Shown here in pieces: positions 8,860 through 18,112 of a stretch of 64,000 bases of DNA (position 1 is the first letter of the stretch; each line of letters begins with the position of its first letter). The notes below the pieces were generated by a model. That model was given only the letters and a program-made list of their open reading frames with translations, was not told the DNA's origin and searched no databases. A program made the translations under genes and the position numbers. Source of the DNA: JAOXRU01 sp965247735 (GTDB lineage: Bacteria; Bacteroidota; Bacteroidia; Flavobacteriales; Flavobacteriaceae); the NCBI GenBank assembly GCA_965247735.1, contig CBDFHN010000002.1, positions 4,464,001 to 4,528,000 on the forward strand, in the 5' to 3' direction.

Positions 8860-9628
8860 TATAGTAATTATTGAAGATGAGGTTCCTGCTCGAAAAAAGC
8901 TAAAACGTTTTATTGAACAAGCATGTGGGGAATATCAAATTTTAGCAGAATTAGATACAATAACTGCGGTAGCTTCGTTTTTTGAAAAGGAACAAGATAT
9001 AGATGTTGTTTTTTCGGATATAGAATTGCGTGATGGTAATGTTTTTGAAATTTATACCAAGCTGTCTTTAAATTGCCCTATTATTTTTACAACAGCTTAT
9101 AATGCCTTTTTTATGGATGCTTTTGATGCTAATGGCATCGCTTACCTGTTAAAGCCTTATTCTTTTGATAAATTTTCTAGTGCATGGCATAAATACCTTA
9201 GGTTACAAGAGACTAAATCTTTGGATTATAATGCACTACTTACAAAATTGGGGAGCTTGGTAAATAGTGAAGAGAAAAAGCAAGAGATCTATAAAGAGCA
9301 GTTTGTGATACGAGCTCAAAAAGCAATTTATTTTTTGAAAACAATAGACATTGTGTTTTTTCAGGCTGATAACGGAGTGGTGTTTGCTTTTGATAAAGAA
9401 AATAAAAAACATATGATGTCTCAGGTTACGTTAAAGGAAATAGAAGCTGATTTAGATCCGCATTTCTTTTTTAGAATTAATAGAAGCGAAGTATTACATA
9501 AGAATTATATAGAAAAACTAGAGCGCTATTCTAAAAACTCCATTGCTATTTATATAAATGATAATCAAAGAAAACTGATAACAAGTCAAAGTAAAACTAG
9601 TGATTTTAATACTTGGATTGGAGTCTAA
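8852..9628 (+). CDS. LytTR-family response regulator
   Basis: Cytoplasmic DNA-binding partner of the upstream LytS-type kinase. The receiver domain (residues 1-120) has the acidic pair ED at 8-9, the phospho-acceptor Asp56 in VVFSDIEL, and the conserved Lys in LLKPYSFDKF. The LytTR DNA-binding domain (about 150-255) includes FVIRAQKAIYFLKTIDIVFF and FFRINRSEVLHKNYIEKLERY, typical of the family. The start overlaps the kinase gene by 8 bases. Target promoters cannot be named from the window. Confidence 0.92.
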   Translation: MYNIVIIEDEVPARKKLKRFIEQACGEYQILAELDTITAVASFFEKEQDIDVVFSDIELRDGNVFEIYTKLSLNCPIIFTTAYNAFFMDAFDANGIAYLLKPYSFDKFSSAWHKYLRLQETKSLDYNALLTKLGSLVNSEEKKQEIYKEQFVIRAQKAIYFLKTIDIVFFQADNGVVFAFDKENKKHMMSQVTLKEIEADLDPHFFFRINRSEVLHKNYIEKLERYSKNSIAIYINDNQRKLITSQSKTSDFNTWIGV

Positions 9629-9777
9629 GTTATGTAGTATGATACTATGTTTATGGTTAAATAGGTGTACAAAACAATAAAATAATGCATATATCGAATA
9701 AATGTGACTAGTGTGCTAATTTGGGTAAAAAATGTAAGTTATTTGTGTTTAAGACTAACTTTTATACTTTAAACCTA

Positions 9778-10401
9778 ATGAGAATTATTAAAATCGCCTT
9801 TTTGCTAATCGGGATAATATTGTTGACTAGTTGTGCTTCTGGCTATAGAACAATAGAACCAAAAACAATTAACTATATTTCTAATAATGAGTCGCAAGAT
9901 GTTAAATTAGAATATAAATATGATTTGTTAAGAAGGAAATACGCCAAGAAAGAACTGAAAAAGGGAGTTAAACTTGTTGCAATTAAGATAAGTAATAATT
10001 CTGATCGTGATTTAATGATTGGTGATGATATTAGATTGACTTATGGTTCTGGTATTGATGTTGTTGTGATGGATCCTAATCAGGTTTTTGTAAAACTAAA
10101 ACAAAGTCCAGCTAGCTATTTGTTTTATTTATTACTAAGCCCATTAAATTTTTACACTACAGAAACTGATTCTTATGGGAGGCAAGAACAAACGAGTTCA
10201 ACTCCCGTGGGCTTAATTTTGGGACCAGGATTAGCAATGGGAAATATGGTTGCCGCTGGTTCGGCAAATAAAAAATTTAAAAAAGAAATGTTAGATTATA
10301 ATATTTATGGAACGGTAGTTAAAAAAGGAGAAACTGTTTACGGATTAATAGGGATGAGATCTAGGTCTTATGAAGCGTTACAGTTAAAAATAAAAGAATA
10401 A
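9778..10401 (+). CDS. Lipoprotein of unknown function
   Basis: 207 residues. The N terminus MRIIKIAFLLIGIILLTSCA is a lipoprotein signal with lipobox LTSC, so the mature protein should start at Cys19 and be membrane-anchored. The ATG at 9778 is preferred to an upstream TTG (9721), because only the ATG puts the signal at the N terminus. The body has a hydrophobic stretch near the middle (SYLFYLLLSPLNFY) and a glycine-rich segment (GLILGPGLAMGNMVAAGSA). Family not recognised. A shared bidirectional terminator separates it from the convergent protease gene. Confidence 0.8.
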   Translation: MRIIKIAFLLIGIILLTSCASGYRTIEPKTINYISNNESQDVKLEYKYDLLRRKYAKKELKKGVKLVAIKISNNSDRDLMIGDDIRLTYGSGIDVVVMDPNQVFVKLKQSPASYLFYLLLSPLNFYTTETDSYGRQEQTSSTPVGLILGPGLAMGNMVAAGSANKKFKKEMLDYNIYGTVVKKGETVYGLIGMRSRSYEALQLKIKE

Positions 10402-10435
10402 TTTATAACGTTCTTTGATGATGTAATATCATAAA

Positions 10436-10476
10436 AACAAAAGAAGCTATCCAATGCAGGATAGCTTCTTTCTGGT
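10436..10476. terminator. Bidirectional terminator
   Basis: Perfect 13-bp stem AAAGAAGCTATCC / GGATAGCTTCTTT (10440-10452 with 10459-10471) between convergent genes, A-rich before it and T-rich after it. Confidence 0.88.
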
Positions 10477-10495
10477 TTTTATGATTCCTGTTTTT

Positions 10496-12946
10496 TTATT
10501 TAGGATCCAAAATATCATTAATTCTAACAACAATATCATCTAAGTGTATGCGGCTAATACTATTCCCTTTTCTAGCATTAGTCACACTTCTTTTTAGTGT
10601 TTTAAGTTCTGCTCTTACAACGGCTCTAATGTCTGACTGACTCACATTTACGTTTGTTCCGCGTTTGCTAGTTTTGTCTTTTGTCATTAAATACTCCATA
10701 CGATCTATATAAGCACGTTGTAGGTTTCTTCTATAGGTATCAATGCTACGACCAGAACGCAATTCTTTCCAAACTCCATATCTAAGTTCTTTCATCATAG
10801 CAACAAGTGTATAGGCATCTGTATTTAAACTTTCGTTTTCGATAAGGCGTTGCATACGACCAAAATCAAGTAGATTACCTAGCGTTCTGGTTTGCATTCC
10901 TCTAATACGCTCTATATGTCCGTCGTATTGTATTTTATTAAAAATGTTGTTGTCTAACATCCAGTTTGGCGTTTCAAACAATTCTTTATGTAAAAATGCC
11001 ATAGCTCTTTTTTGCTTTTCTTTAGCAACGTGAGTATATACAGCACCTTCTTGATCATAGGTTTTGTTCATTTCATAAATACCACCAATATTAGCAGTAA
11101 CATGACCCATATATCTGTTGTATTGTGATAATACTTGTCCGTATAATGTGCCTAAATCATCATAGTTTTTACCATCTTCAGCTGTCCATTTGATAAGGTT
11201 TGGTAGTATTCGCTTTAGGTTTGCAATACCATAGGTACTAGCTTTCATAGCATCGTCACCTAAATCTTCTGTTTGTGAGCTTGGGTCAATAACACCAAAT
11301 TGCTGTCTTCCAAAACGGTAAATAGGATCTCCTGCTTTAGCTAAAATCCATGCATCTAAGGTTTTCTTCTCATCATTGGCGGTTGCAGCATCTAAAATAG
11401 GACGGTAACCCCAGCTAATAGAATACTTGTCATAAGGACCAATATTTGGCATAAGGGCTACGCCTTTATCTTCTGGTTGTGCAATGTAGTTAAATCTTGC
11501 ATAATCCATAATAGATGGGGCAGTACCAAATTCTTGTGTAAAAGCAGCGCTTCTTAAATCTTCTACTGAATATGCACAACTACTTCCCATATTGTGTGGT
11601 AAGCCAAGTGTATGTCCAACTTCGTGAGAAGAAACAAAACGAATTAAGCGTCCCATAACTTCATTTTTAAAAGCTACACTCTGCGAATCAGGATTGATAG
11701 CAGCAGTTTGTACAAAAAACCAGTTTCTTAATAGGGTCATTACATTATGATACCAGTTGATATCACTTTCTAAAATCTCACCACTTCTAGGATCACTTAC
11801 ATGAGGTCCATTAGCATTAGGAATTGGAGAAGCTAGGTAACGCACTACAGAATAACGTACATCTTCTGGACTCCATTCTGGGTCTTCCTCTTTTGTAGGC
11901 GCATCTTTAGCAATAATAGCGTTTTTAAAACCAGCAGCTTCAAAAGCAACTTGCCAGTCTTCAATACCTTGCTTTATAAACTTACGCCATACCATTGGAG
12001 TAGCTCTGTCTATATAATATACAATTTGTTTTTTAGGCTCTACAAGCTCACCTCTTTTGAATTTTTCGATGTCTTCATCTTTAACTTCTAGTCTCCATCG
12101 GTCTAGGTAACGTACCATTTTGCTTTCTTGAGCATCCAATCCGTAGTCTACTTGTCCGCGAGCAAACCATCCAACACGTCTATCGAAATTACGTTTTTTC
12201 ATTGGCGTTTCAGGAAGTAAAATCATAGAGTTGCTAATTTCAATAGAAATAGATCCTAAGCTTCTATTAGAGGGAGCGGCGCTAGATTCGTATGTTTTTA
12301 CATGTCTAGCTTCAATGTTTTGTGGATAGCTACTAAGTCTGTCAATATAAGATCTGCTAGCATCTAATCTAGTTGCTTTAAAACGTTTTCTAGTACCAGT
12401 TCTCATGCCCAATGCTTTTACATCTTTAGCAAATAAGTTGGTAACATCAATAACAGTACTAGTAGAATCTTTACTGAATGCTTTTATCGGAAAAGCATAA
12501 AGGATTGGCTCAAAATTTGAGTTTACCACCGCTTCATGTACAGGCAGAGAGTCGTTAGCGACTACAGCATGAGAAACTACACGGAGCAATACTTTTTTTG
12601 CTCTTTTTTCCCAACGTAATACTTGGGTGTTTTGTTTACCACCACCAAAACCAATTCCATTGGCAGTTTTTGCAATTCTGGTAACCATTAGCATTTCTCT
12701 ATTGAAAAGCGAATCTGGAATCTCATAAAAATACTTTTCATCTATTTTATGAACAGCAAATAAGCCTTCATCAGATAGGGCATCTTTTGTGATAACCTTA
12801 TCATAAGGTTTAATTCCGTCTTTTTTAGGTTTCTTTTTGGAACTAGCAGCTGCTGCTTTTGCACTAGCGGCCTTTTTTTTTGAAGAACAGGAAACAGCAA
12901 GCAGTATCATACATACTGTTGCAATCCTTAATATAGTTTTTTTCAT
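10496..12946 (-). CDS. Zinc-dependent metalloprotease (DUF5117/DUF5118 type), lipoprotein
   Basis: 816-residue secreted protease. The N terminus has a lipoprotein signal with lipobox AVSC (Cys20), followed by a lysine/alanine/serine-rich linker (residues 22-45). The DUF5118 and DUF5117 regions occupy roughly residues 45-380. The catalytic motif HEVGHTLGLPHN begins at His441 and fits HExxHxxGxxH. SIMDYARFNY about 45 residues later supplies the Met-turn. This layout is that of the large zinc-dependent metalloproteases widespread in Bacteroidota; their natural substrates are mostly unknown. It stands alone on the minus strand, with a shared terminator downstream and a repeat-rich intergenic region upstream. 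Confidence 0.9.
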   Translation of the reverse strand: MKKTILRIATVCMILLAVSCSSKKKAASAKAAAASSKKKPKKDGIKPYDKVITKDALSDEGLFAVHKIDEKYFYEIPDSLFNREMLMVTRIAKTANGIGFGGGKQNTQVLRWEKRAKKVLLRVVSHAVVANDSLPVHEAVVNSNFEPILYAFPIKAFSKDSTSTVIDVTNLFAKDVKALGMRTGTRKRFKATRLDASRSYIDRLSSYPQNIEARHVKTYESSAAPSNRSLGSISIEISNSMILLPETPMKKRNFDRRVGWFARGQVDYGLDAQESKMVRYLDRWRLEVKDEDIEKFKRGELVEPKKQIVYYIDRATPMVWRKFIKQGIEDWQVAFEAAGFKNAIIAKDAPTKEEDPEWSPEDVRYSVVRYLASPIPNANGPHVSDPRSGEILESDINWYHNVMTLLRNWFFVQTAAINPDSQSVAFKNEVMGRLIRFVSSHEVGHTLGLPHNMGSSCAYSVEDLRSAAFTQEFGTAPSIMDYARFNYIAQPEDKGVALMPNIGPYDKYSISWGYRPILDAATANDEKKTLDAWILAKAGDPIYRFGRQQFGVIDPSSQTEDLGDDAMKASTYGIANLKRILPNLIKWTAEDGKNYDDLGTLYGQVLSQYNRYMGHVTANIGGIYEMNKTYDQEGAVYTHVAKEKQKRAMAFLHKELFETPNWMLDNNIFNKIQYDGHIERIRGMQTRTLGNLLDFGRMQRLIENESLNTDAYTLVAMMKELRYGVWKELRSGRSIDTYRRNLQRAYIDRMEYLMTKDKTSKRGTNVNVSQSDIRAVVRAELKTLKRSVTNARKGNSISRIHLDDIVVRINDILDPK

Positions 12947-13143
12947 TAGGTTAATTAATTTAGTTGCGCTCGAAAATAGCCATTTACACCTGATTCTTCT
13001 TTTTTAAAAGGATTAAAAATATGCTTTTAACTTAACTTTAAGATATCTGTTCTTATGACTGCCTTTTCACTGTGTTTCAGACCGTGCTTTCGCCAGTTGC
13101 TTCTTTCAAAGCGTTTCAACAAATACCTCAATTACTCAGCTAG

Positions 13144-13430
13144 TAAAAGAGGATAGAATATAGAGAAAAGATCGCCTTACTGAAAGAAGCAAGAAACAAG
13201 ATGTTTTTCGAGAAGTTACGATTAACCGATTTTACAAATAAACAAATCAACAGTTTAAAAATAGATAATAGAGCGTTATGCTGAAAGAAACAAGAACAAA
13301 GACCGCTTTGCTGTTAGAAACAAAACAAAAATTGATTTTTAATGTTTAATTAGACTTGCAATCAACATTAAGTATTTATTATTTAACATTGAAACTAGGA
13401 TTAACCGATTTTGCAAATAAACGAATCAAC
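13144..13430 (+). repeat. Accessory-array repeat, block A (diverged)
   Basis: About two degenerate units of the repeat described in the findings. The core GAYCGCTNCGCTGYTAGA appears diverged near 13170, 13273 and 13301, together with the modules AAATAAACAAATCAACAGTT and TTTAATGTTTAATTAGACTT. The preceding stretch 12947-13143 holds no gene I can support. Confidence 0.75.
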
Positions 13431-13434
13431 AACC

Positions 13435-13869
13435 TTATACAGGTGGAGCAATAATATCCTTATATTCTTGGTAGAAATCTTCAAACTTGTCCATGCTTTC
13501 ATTTAGGAACTCCATGGTTTCTCTCCATGTATTTTTGTTGTGAATAGACACTCCTTCTAATTCTTGATATATTCGTGAAATTTCTTTTCCTGTTTCTTGA
13601 AGAATAAACATGTCATCAAATACCAGATTTGGTAAATACTCTGTTGTTAAAATGGTTTGTAAGCCTTGCATTTTTCCATAATATAACACACGATGATCTA
13701 GATCACCTTCAATATCTAGCATGATTCCTGCCTTTTTAGTATCAAAATAAAATTTAAAACTAAAATCTTTAATTCCTGTATTGTAAAGGACCCATTTTCT
13801 AGGAAATGATTTTCCAAAGGATATCCAAAATTCTTCACGTAGTTTTCTAGAGTCTTCTTTACTAAACAT
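13435..13869 (-). CDS. DUF4268 family protein
   Basis: 144-residue soluble protein beginning MFSKEDSRKLREEFWISFGK, rich in aromatic and acidic residues (KFYFDTKKAGIMLDIEG, FLNESMDKFEDFYQEYKDII). Similar proteins in Bacteroidota are grouped as DUF4268; the function is unknown, and some longer members occur near DNA-modification genes. No such neighbour is present here. It ends only 5 bp from repeat block A. Confidence 0.8.
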   Translation of the reverse strand: MFSKEDSRKLREEFWISFGKSFPRKWVLYNTGIKDFSFKFYFDTKKAGIMLDIEGDLDHRVLYYGKMQGLQTILTTEYLPNLVFDDMFILQETGKEISRIYQELEGVSIHNKNTWRETMEFLNESMDKFEDFYQEYKDIIAPPV

Positions 13870-14012
13870 TGTTTATTTTTTATCCCACCAGTGGGTTTAA
13901 TTTTATGATACTTGCATCACTTGATTGGTTAGCGACGAGGTGATTGATTTTATATCTTGTTTTGATAAGCAAACAACTAAAAAAATCACAATCAAACATT
14001 CCAACTAACTAC

Positions 14013-14684
14013 TTACAAAAAATAAGCGGTTACAATTCCTAAGACGATTAGTACTAATTTGCTGGCATTAAACTTATGTCCTTGTGTACTTTCAAATAGT
14101 ATAATGGTAGAGATATGTAAAAATATACCAATAACCAATGCTGATATTTGTGTGTAATATGGTTTTAAGAAATCAAGTTTAGCTTCGGCTAATGTTCCTA
14201 ATGGCGTGGTAAGCGCAAATAAAATTAGAAAAGCAACAGCATGACTCTTTTTTACATTAGAATTGATAAAAAACGAACTTAGTATTACCGCAATAGGGAA
14301 TTTATGGATGACGATTCCAAAAACAAAATTCTCATGGTTATGAATCGGGAAACCTTCTAAAAAAGAATGGATGCTTAAAGAGATAAACAATAGCCACGGA
14401 AAAGACTTGAGGTCGTCTTCCATATGTACATGACCGTGTTCTGCACCTTTAGAGAAAAACTCAAGGAAAACCTGAAGCAATATTCCTAACATTATAAATA
14501 TTCCTGCATCTTTTCCTGATGCATGCTCATATACTTCGGGTAATAAGTCAAAAACTGTTAGTGATAATAGAAAGGCTCCACTAAAAGCTAAGATTAGTTT
14601 TAGACTGCCTTTGTTTTTTGGCTTTACGATAATAACAAAAAGATAGCCGAGTAAAACAGCTATAACTGGTAAAAAGTAATTCAT
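14013..14684 (-). CDS. ZIP family divalent metal transporter
   Basis: 223-residue inner-membrane carrier with about eight hydrophobic segments, expected to import Zn2+ or a related metal. Metal-site motifs on the central helices are visible: HSFLEGFPIHNHE (about residue 120) and HKFPIAVILSSFF (about 140). These correspond to the HxxxE-type helices IV and V of ZIP carriers. The histidine-rich loop GAEHGHVHMEDD lies between helices III and IV, the usual position of the ZIP metal-binding loop. The ATG at 14684 (MNYFLPVIAV) is preferred to a TTG seven codons upstream. It diverges from the rRNA methyltransferase gene. Confidence 0.88.
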   Translation of the reverse strand: MNYFLPVIAVLLGYLFVIIVKPKNKGSLKLILAFSGAFLLSLTVFDLLPEVYEHASGKDAGIFIMLGILLQVFLEFFSKGAEHGHVHMEDDLKSFPWLLFISLSIHSFLEGFPIHNHENFVFGIVIHKFPIAVILSSFFINSNVKKSHAVAFLILFALTTPLGTLAEAKLDFLKPYYTQISALVIGIFLHISTIILFESTQGHKFNASKLVLIVLGIVTAYFL

Positions 14685-14731
14685 ATTTTTTAATAATGCT
14701 TGCAAAATATCTTAGACGGGTAAAATTAATG

Positions 14732-14739
14732 TATTTTTG
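14732..14739 (+). promoter_or_regulatory. -7 promoter box
   Basis: TATTTTTG fits TAnnTTTG. It places transcription start just before the ATG at 14758 and argues against a TTG start inside the box itself. Confidence 0.55.
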
Positions 14740-14757
14740 CCGTTTTATACTTTGTTT

Positions 14758-15942
14758 ATGTCAAATAACTACAAAATGGTAGCCAAAACCCTATTTGGGT
14801 TTGAAGATCTTTTAGAAACTGAACTTAAGAATTTAGGTGCAATGAAAGTCAAAAAGGGCGTGCGAAACGTCACTTTTGAAGGGGATACAGGATTTATGTA
14901 CAAGGCAAACTTATGTTTGCGTACTGCAATAAAGATACTGAAACCTATTCGCCAGTTTAAGGTAAGGAATGAAAAAGACTTGTATGATGCCATCTATAAT
15001 ATGAGTTGGGAGAAATATATGACCGAAGATCAGACCTTGGCAATTGATGCTACTGTGTTTTCGGATCATTTTAACCACTCACAATTTATTTCTTTAAAAA
15101 CTAAAGATGCTATTGTAGATCGTTTTAGAGATAAAACAGGAAATAGACCTAGTGTAGATCTAAAATTTCCAGATTTAAGAATCAATATTCACATACAGCA
15201 AGACCGTTGTATTGTGTCTTTAGATAGTTCGGGAAAATCCTTACACCAACGTGGATATAAAACAGCAACCAATATTGCACCTATTAACGAGGTGTTAGCT
15301 GCTGGTATGATTATGATGAGTGGCTGGGATGGACAAACAGACTTTATGGATCCAATGTGTGGTAGTGGCACCATGCTTATTGAAGCTGCCATGATTGCTT
15401 GTAATATCCCTGCAAATATCAATAGAAAAGAATTTGCCTTTGAAAAATGGGAAGATTTTGATGAGGAATTATTAGAGAAAATCACGGAAAGCTGTTTGAA
15501 TAAAACCAGAGAGTTTCATCATAAAATTATAGGTTTTGATAAAGCACCTTCTGCAGTAAGGAAAGCAAAAGATAATGTTAGTAATGCCAGACTTGCAGAT
15601 TATATTTCTATAAAACAAGAAGATTTCTTTAAGACCCAAAAGGGAGGGGAAGAGAAGCTGCATATGGTTTTTAATCCTCCTTATGGAGAGCGTTTAGAAA
15701 TTGATATTGAAGAGTTCTATAGCAAAATTGGTGATTGCCTTAAAAAATCATATCCTGGTACAGATGCTTGGTTTATAACTGCCAATCTTGAAGCTTTAAA
15801 GCATGTAGGATTACGACCATCACGGAAAATAAAACTTTTTAACGGTTCGTTAGAAAGTAAGTTGGTGAAGTTTGAAATGTATGCTGGAAGTAAACGTGCA
15901 AAGTTTAATCCACAGTGGAAGGAAAAAGGGGAGGAAAAATAG
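14758..15942 (+). CDS. THUMP-domain rRNA N2-guanine methyltransferase (RlmL N-terminal type)
   Basis: 394 residues. An N-terminal THUMP RNA-binding domain (residues 1-160, with FEDLLETELKNLGA) is followed by a Rossmann methyltransferase domain with DPMCGSGTMLIEAAMIACNI (about 198-217) and the catalytic NPPYGERL. Family members methylate a guanine of 23S rRNA (m2G2445 in E. coli). The second methyltransferase half found in E. coli RlmL is absent, as usual in Bacteroidota. The ATG at 14758 is supported by the -7 box just upstream. Repeat block B starts a few bases after the stop codon. Confidence 0.88.
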   Translation: MSNNYKMVAKTLFGFEDLLETELKNLGAMKVKKGVRNVTFEGDTGFMYKANLCLRTAIKILKPIRQFKVRNEKDLYDAIYNMSWEKYMTEDQTLAIDATVFSDHFNHSQFISLKTKDAIVDRFRDKTGNRPSVDLKFPDLRINIHIQQDRCIVSLDSSGKSLHQRGYKTATNIAPINEVLAAGMIMMSGWDGQTDFMDPMCGSGTMLIEAAMIACNIPANINRKEFAFEKWEDFDEELLEKITESCLNKTREFHHKIIGFDKAPSAVRKAKDNVSNARLADYISIKQEDFFKTQKGGEEKLHMVFNPPYGERLEIDIEEFYSKIGDCLKKSYPGTDAWFITANLEALKHVGLRPSRKIKLFNGSLESKLVKFEMYAGSKRAKFNPQWKEKGEEK

Positions 15943-15949
15943 ACGGGTA

Positions 15950-16190
15950 GAGGATAGACCGCTAGGCTGAAAGATGATAGGGTAAAGACCGCTCGCTGAG
16001 TTTAATTCTTAATGTTTAATTAGGCTTTATTTTTTTTATTAAAAGAAGTGTTTAAGCTTGATAGGAGGATTAACCAGTTAAACAAATTACAGAATCAACA
16101 GTTTTAAAAAGAAGATAGAGGAAAGACCGCTTTGCTACTAGATGCAAGAAATAAGACGGGGCTAGAATTAAAAATTAAATATTGATTTAC
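15950..16190 (+). repeat. Accessory-array repeat, block B
   Basis: Two shortened, diverged cores (GACCGCTAGGCTG near 15957; GACCGCTCGCTG near 15988), then one fuller unit with AACCAGTTAAACAAATTACA and a core near 16125. It ends in the tandem-like words ACTTAATACT that recur beside blocks F and J. Confidence 0.75.
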
Positions 16191-16236
16191 TAACGGACTT
16201 AATACTTTGTACTAGATACTTAATACTACAATTAAC

Positions 16237-16470
16237 ATGAGTAAAAAAACAAAAGCATTACTATTCAATTTTATATCTTTTGCGGCACTGTTTTTAGTTG
16301 CTAGATTTGGTATTGGTTATTTTGTGGGTGATAGTAGTGTCTTTTTGTCTATTGGTGCTGCTGTACTAGCAATGGTACTTGCGCCTAAGTTTAAAGCTAT
16401 AAAGGCAAAGGGAGAAGTAGAGAAACTTTATATGAACTGGATCTTTATAAAAGGAGTGAAGGAGATTTAG
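16237..16470 (+). CDS. Small membrane protein of unknown function
   Basis: 77 residues with two hydrophobic helices (about 8-28 and 33-50) and a basic C-terminal tail (KFKAIKAKGEVEKLYMNW). Short, basic cytoplasmic ends suggest an inner-membrane hairpin. It lies isolated between repeat blocks B and C on the same strand as the upstream methyltransferase. I recognise no functional family. Coding is supported by the clean ATG, the hydrophobic pattern and the lack of repeat sequence inside it. Confidence 0.7.
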   Translation: MSKKTKALLFNFISFAALFLVARFGIGYFVGDSSVFLSIGAAVLAMVLAPKFKAIKAKGEVEKLYMNWIFIKGVKEI

Positions 16471-16765
16471 TTGAAGAGGAAATAGAGTAAAGACCGCTAC
16501 GCTGTTGGAGAATAGAGAAAAGACCGCTGCGCTGTTAGAAACAAGACGTAAGACTAATTCATAATGTTTAGTTTTTAATGCTGAATTGGTCTTACGTTTA
16601 ACCAGTTGTACAAATAAACAAATCAACAGTTTTTAAAAAGAAGATAGAGAAAAGATCGCTTTGCTTCTAGAGATAAGACGCAAGACTAATTATTAATGTT
16701 GAGTTTTTGATGTTTAATTGAGTTTGCATTCAGTATTTAGAATTAAACATTAGCGCTACGAATGG
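16471..16765 (+). repeat. Accessory-array repeat, block C
   Basis: Starts with two cores in tandem (near 16492 and 16521), then AACCAGTTGTACAAATAAAC and a third core (near 16656), ending with AGAATTAAACATTAGCG. The tandem-core arrangement closely matches block F. Confidence 0.88.
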
Positions 16766-16808
16766 CTAGTTGTACAATTTCCTTTATCAGGAGTTTTGCT
16801 AGTTTTTG

Positions 16809-16816
16809 TATCTTTG
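16809..16816 (+). promoter_or_regulatory. -7 box of toxin-antitoxin module 1
   Basis: TATCTTTG fits TAnnTTTG and lies 19 bp before the antitoxin ATG. No clear -33 TTG at the right spacing. Confidence 0.5.
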
Positions 16817-16835
16817 ATGTTAAAGTACTAGTAAT

Positions 16836-17054
16836 ATGGATATTCAAGCAATAAAAATTGAGTTGGTTAAAGCAATTTTAGCTGTTGATAATGTTGATTT
16901 TATCAAGAAAGTTTCTGATTTTGTAAAACAAGAAAAAGGAGACTTTTGGAATCAATTGAGTATTTCTCAACAACAAGAAATAGAGCAAGGTATTGAAGAA
17001 TTGAATGCCGGAAAGAAAATATCTTTTGATAGTGTTTTAAGTAAGATTTCCTAA
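16836..17054 (+). CDS. Antitoxin of ParE-type module 1
   Basis: 72 residues, acidic and helical (MDIQAIKIELVKAILAVDN; SISQQQEIEQGIEELNAGKK). It matches the short addiction-module antitoxins of Bacteroidota, in which a helical N terminus mediates DNA binding or dimerisation and the C terminus wraps the toxin. Its TAA is followed immediately by the TTG start of the toxin. Differs in sequence from the antitoxins of modules 2 and 3. Confidence 0.8.
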   Translation: MDIQAIKIELVKAILAVDNVDFIKKVSDFVKQEKGDFWNQLSISQQQEIEQGIEELNAGKKISFDSVLSKIS

Positions 17055-17357
17055 TTGAAAGTTTATGTATCAGAATTAGCGGCTGCTAAATTATTAGCGC
17101 TATCTAATTACCTGGTAGAGAATTGGAATGTTAAAACACGTGATAAATTTATTGAGAAGTTAACTCAAAAAATCAAACAAATATCAAGGTTTCCTGAAAG
17201 TTGTCCAGAGTCAAAAATCTTAAAAGGACTTTTTAAGTGTGTAGTATCAAAGCAGACAACATTTTATTATCGAATTGATGCGCAAAAGGAAGAAATCGAA
17301 ATTATTACACTTTTCGATACAAGACAAGATCCTGAAAAACTTAAAAAGGATATTTAA
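17055..17357 (+). CDS. RelE/ParE-family toxin, module 1
   Basis: 100-residue basic protein with the ParE fold pattern: helical hairpin (ELAAAKLLALSNYLVENW), then strands with YYRIDAQKEEIEIITLFDTRQDP at the C terminus. The closing phrase FDTRQ(D/N)P is the family hallmark. Starts with TTG directly abutting the antitoxin stop, so it depends on coupled translation. Family members act on gyrase or on ribosome-bound mRNA; which applies here cannot be told from sequence. Confidence 0.85.
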   Translation: MKVYVSELAAAKLLALSNYLVENWNVKTRDKFIEKLTQKIKQISRFPESCPESKILKGLFKCVVSKQTTFYYRIDAQKEEIEIITLFDTRQDPEKLKKDI

Positions 17358-17820
17358 TACTACGATTTACCAGATACACAAATAAACAAATCAACAGTTT
17401 TTAAAAAGAAAATAGAGTAAAGACCGTTGCGCTGCTAGAAGCAAGAAATAAGACTAATTCATAATGTTGAGTTTTTGATGTTTAATTAGGGTCTTCCGAT
17501 TAACCAGTTGTACAAATAAACGAATCAACAGTTTTTAAAAAGAAGATAGAGTAAAGATCGCTACGCTGCTAGAGATAAGACGCAAGACTAATTCTTAATA
17601 TTTAGTTTTTAATGTTTAATTGAACTTGTATTCAGTATTTTAGAACTCAGAATTAAACATTGAGATTACGATTTACCAGTTATACAAATAAACGATTCAA
17701 CAGTTTTTAAAAAGAAAATAGAGGAAAGATCGCTACGCTTCTAGAGGTAAGAAACAAGACTAATTATTAATGTTTAATTGGTCTTGCATTCAAAATTAAA
17801 CATTGGTACCACGATTAACG
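17358..17820 (+). repeat. Accessory-array repeat, block D (three units)
   Basis: Units begin near 17361, 17496 and 17667 (spacings about 134, 172 and 143 bp). Cores lie near 17422, 17557 and 17728. The 74 bases 17436-17509 recur exactly at 18683-18756 in block E, so toxin-antitoxin module 2 sits between long direct repeats. Confidence 0.92.
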
Positions 17821-17845
17821 AATTTAACAATAGTATCCGTTTTTG

Positions 17846-17853
17846 TATCTTTG
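17846..17853 (+). promoter_or_regulatory. -7 box of toxin-antitoxin module 2
   Basis: TATCTTTG fits TAnnTTTG and lies 16 bp before the antitoxin ATG. Confidence 0.5.
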
Positions 17854-17869
17854 GTAAAAAGCTAGCAGC

Positions 17870-18112
17870 ATGGATATCCAGAAAAGAAAAATAATATTTA
17901 TTCAAGAGTTTCTTAAAATTCAGAGTGAAGACGTTATTGCTATGCTTGAAAACGTATTGAAAAAAGAAAGTAAAACTTCAGAAGAAAAAGATTTTGAACC
18001 AATGACAATTGAAGAGTTAAATAATAGAATAGATAAGTCTATTGTTGATTCCGAAAATGGACGAATTATTGAGGCTAGCGAATTAAAGGCCAAGATAGAA
18101 AAATGGAGTTAA
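17870..18112 (+). CDS. Antitoxin of ParE-type module 2
   Basis: 80 residues, helical and acidic. Begins MDIQKRKIIFIQEFLKIQSE and has MTIEELNNRIDKSIVDSENG near the middle. A clear paralogue of the module 3 antitoxin at 23637 (shared pattern RKI-F-QEFLK-QSE-V and EEL-NRID-S). Overlaps the toxin gene by 10 bases. Confidence 0.85.
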   Translation: MDIQKRKIIFIQEFLKIQSEDVIAMLENVLKKESKTSEEKDFEPMTIEELNNRIDKSIVDSENGRIIEASELKAKIEKWS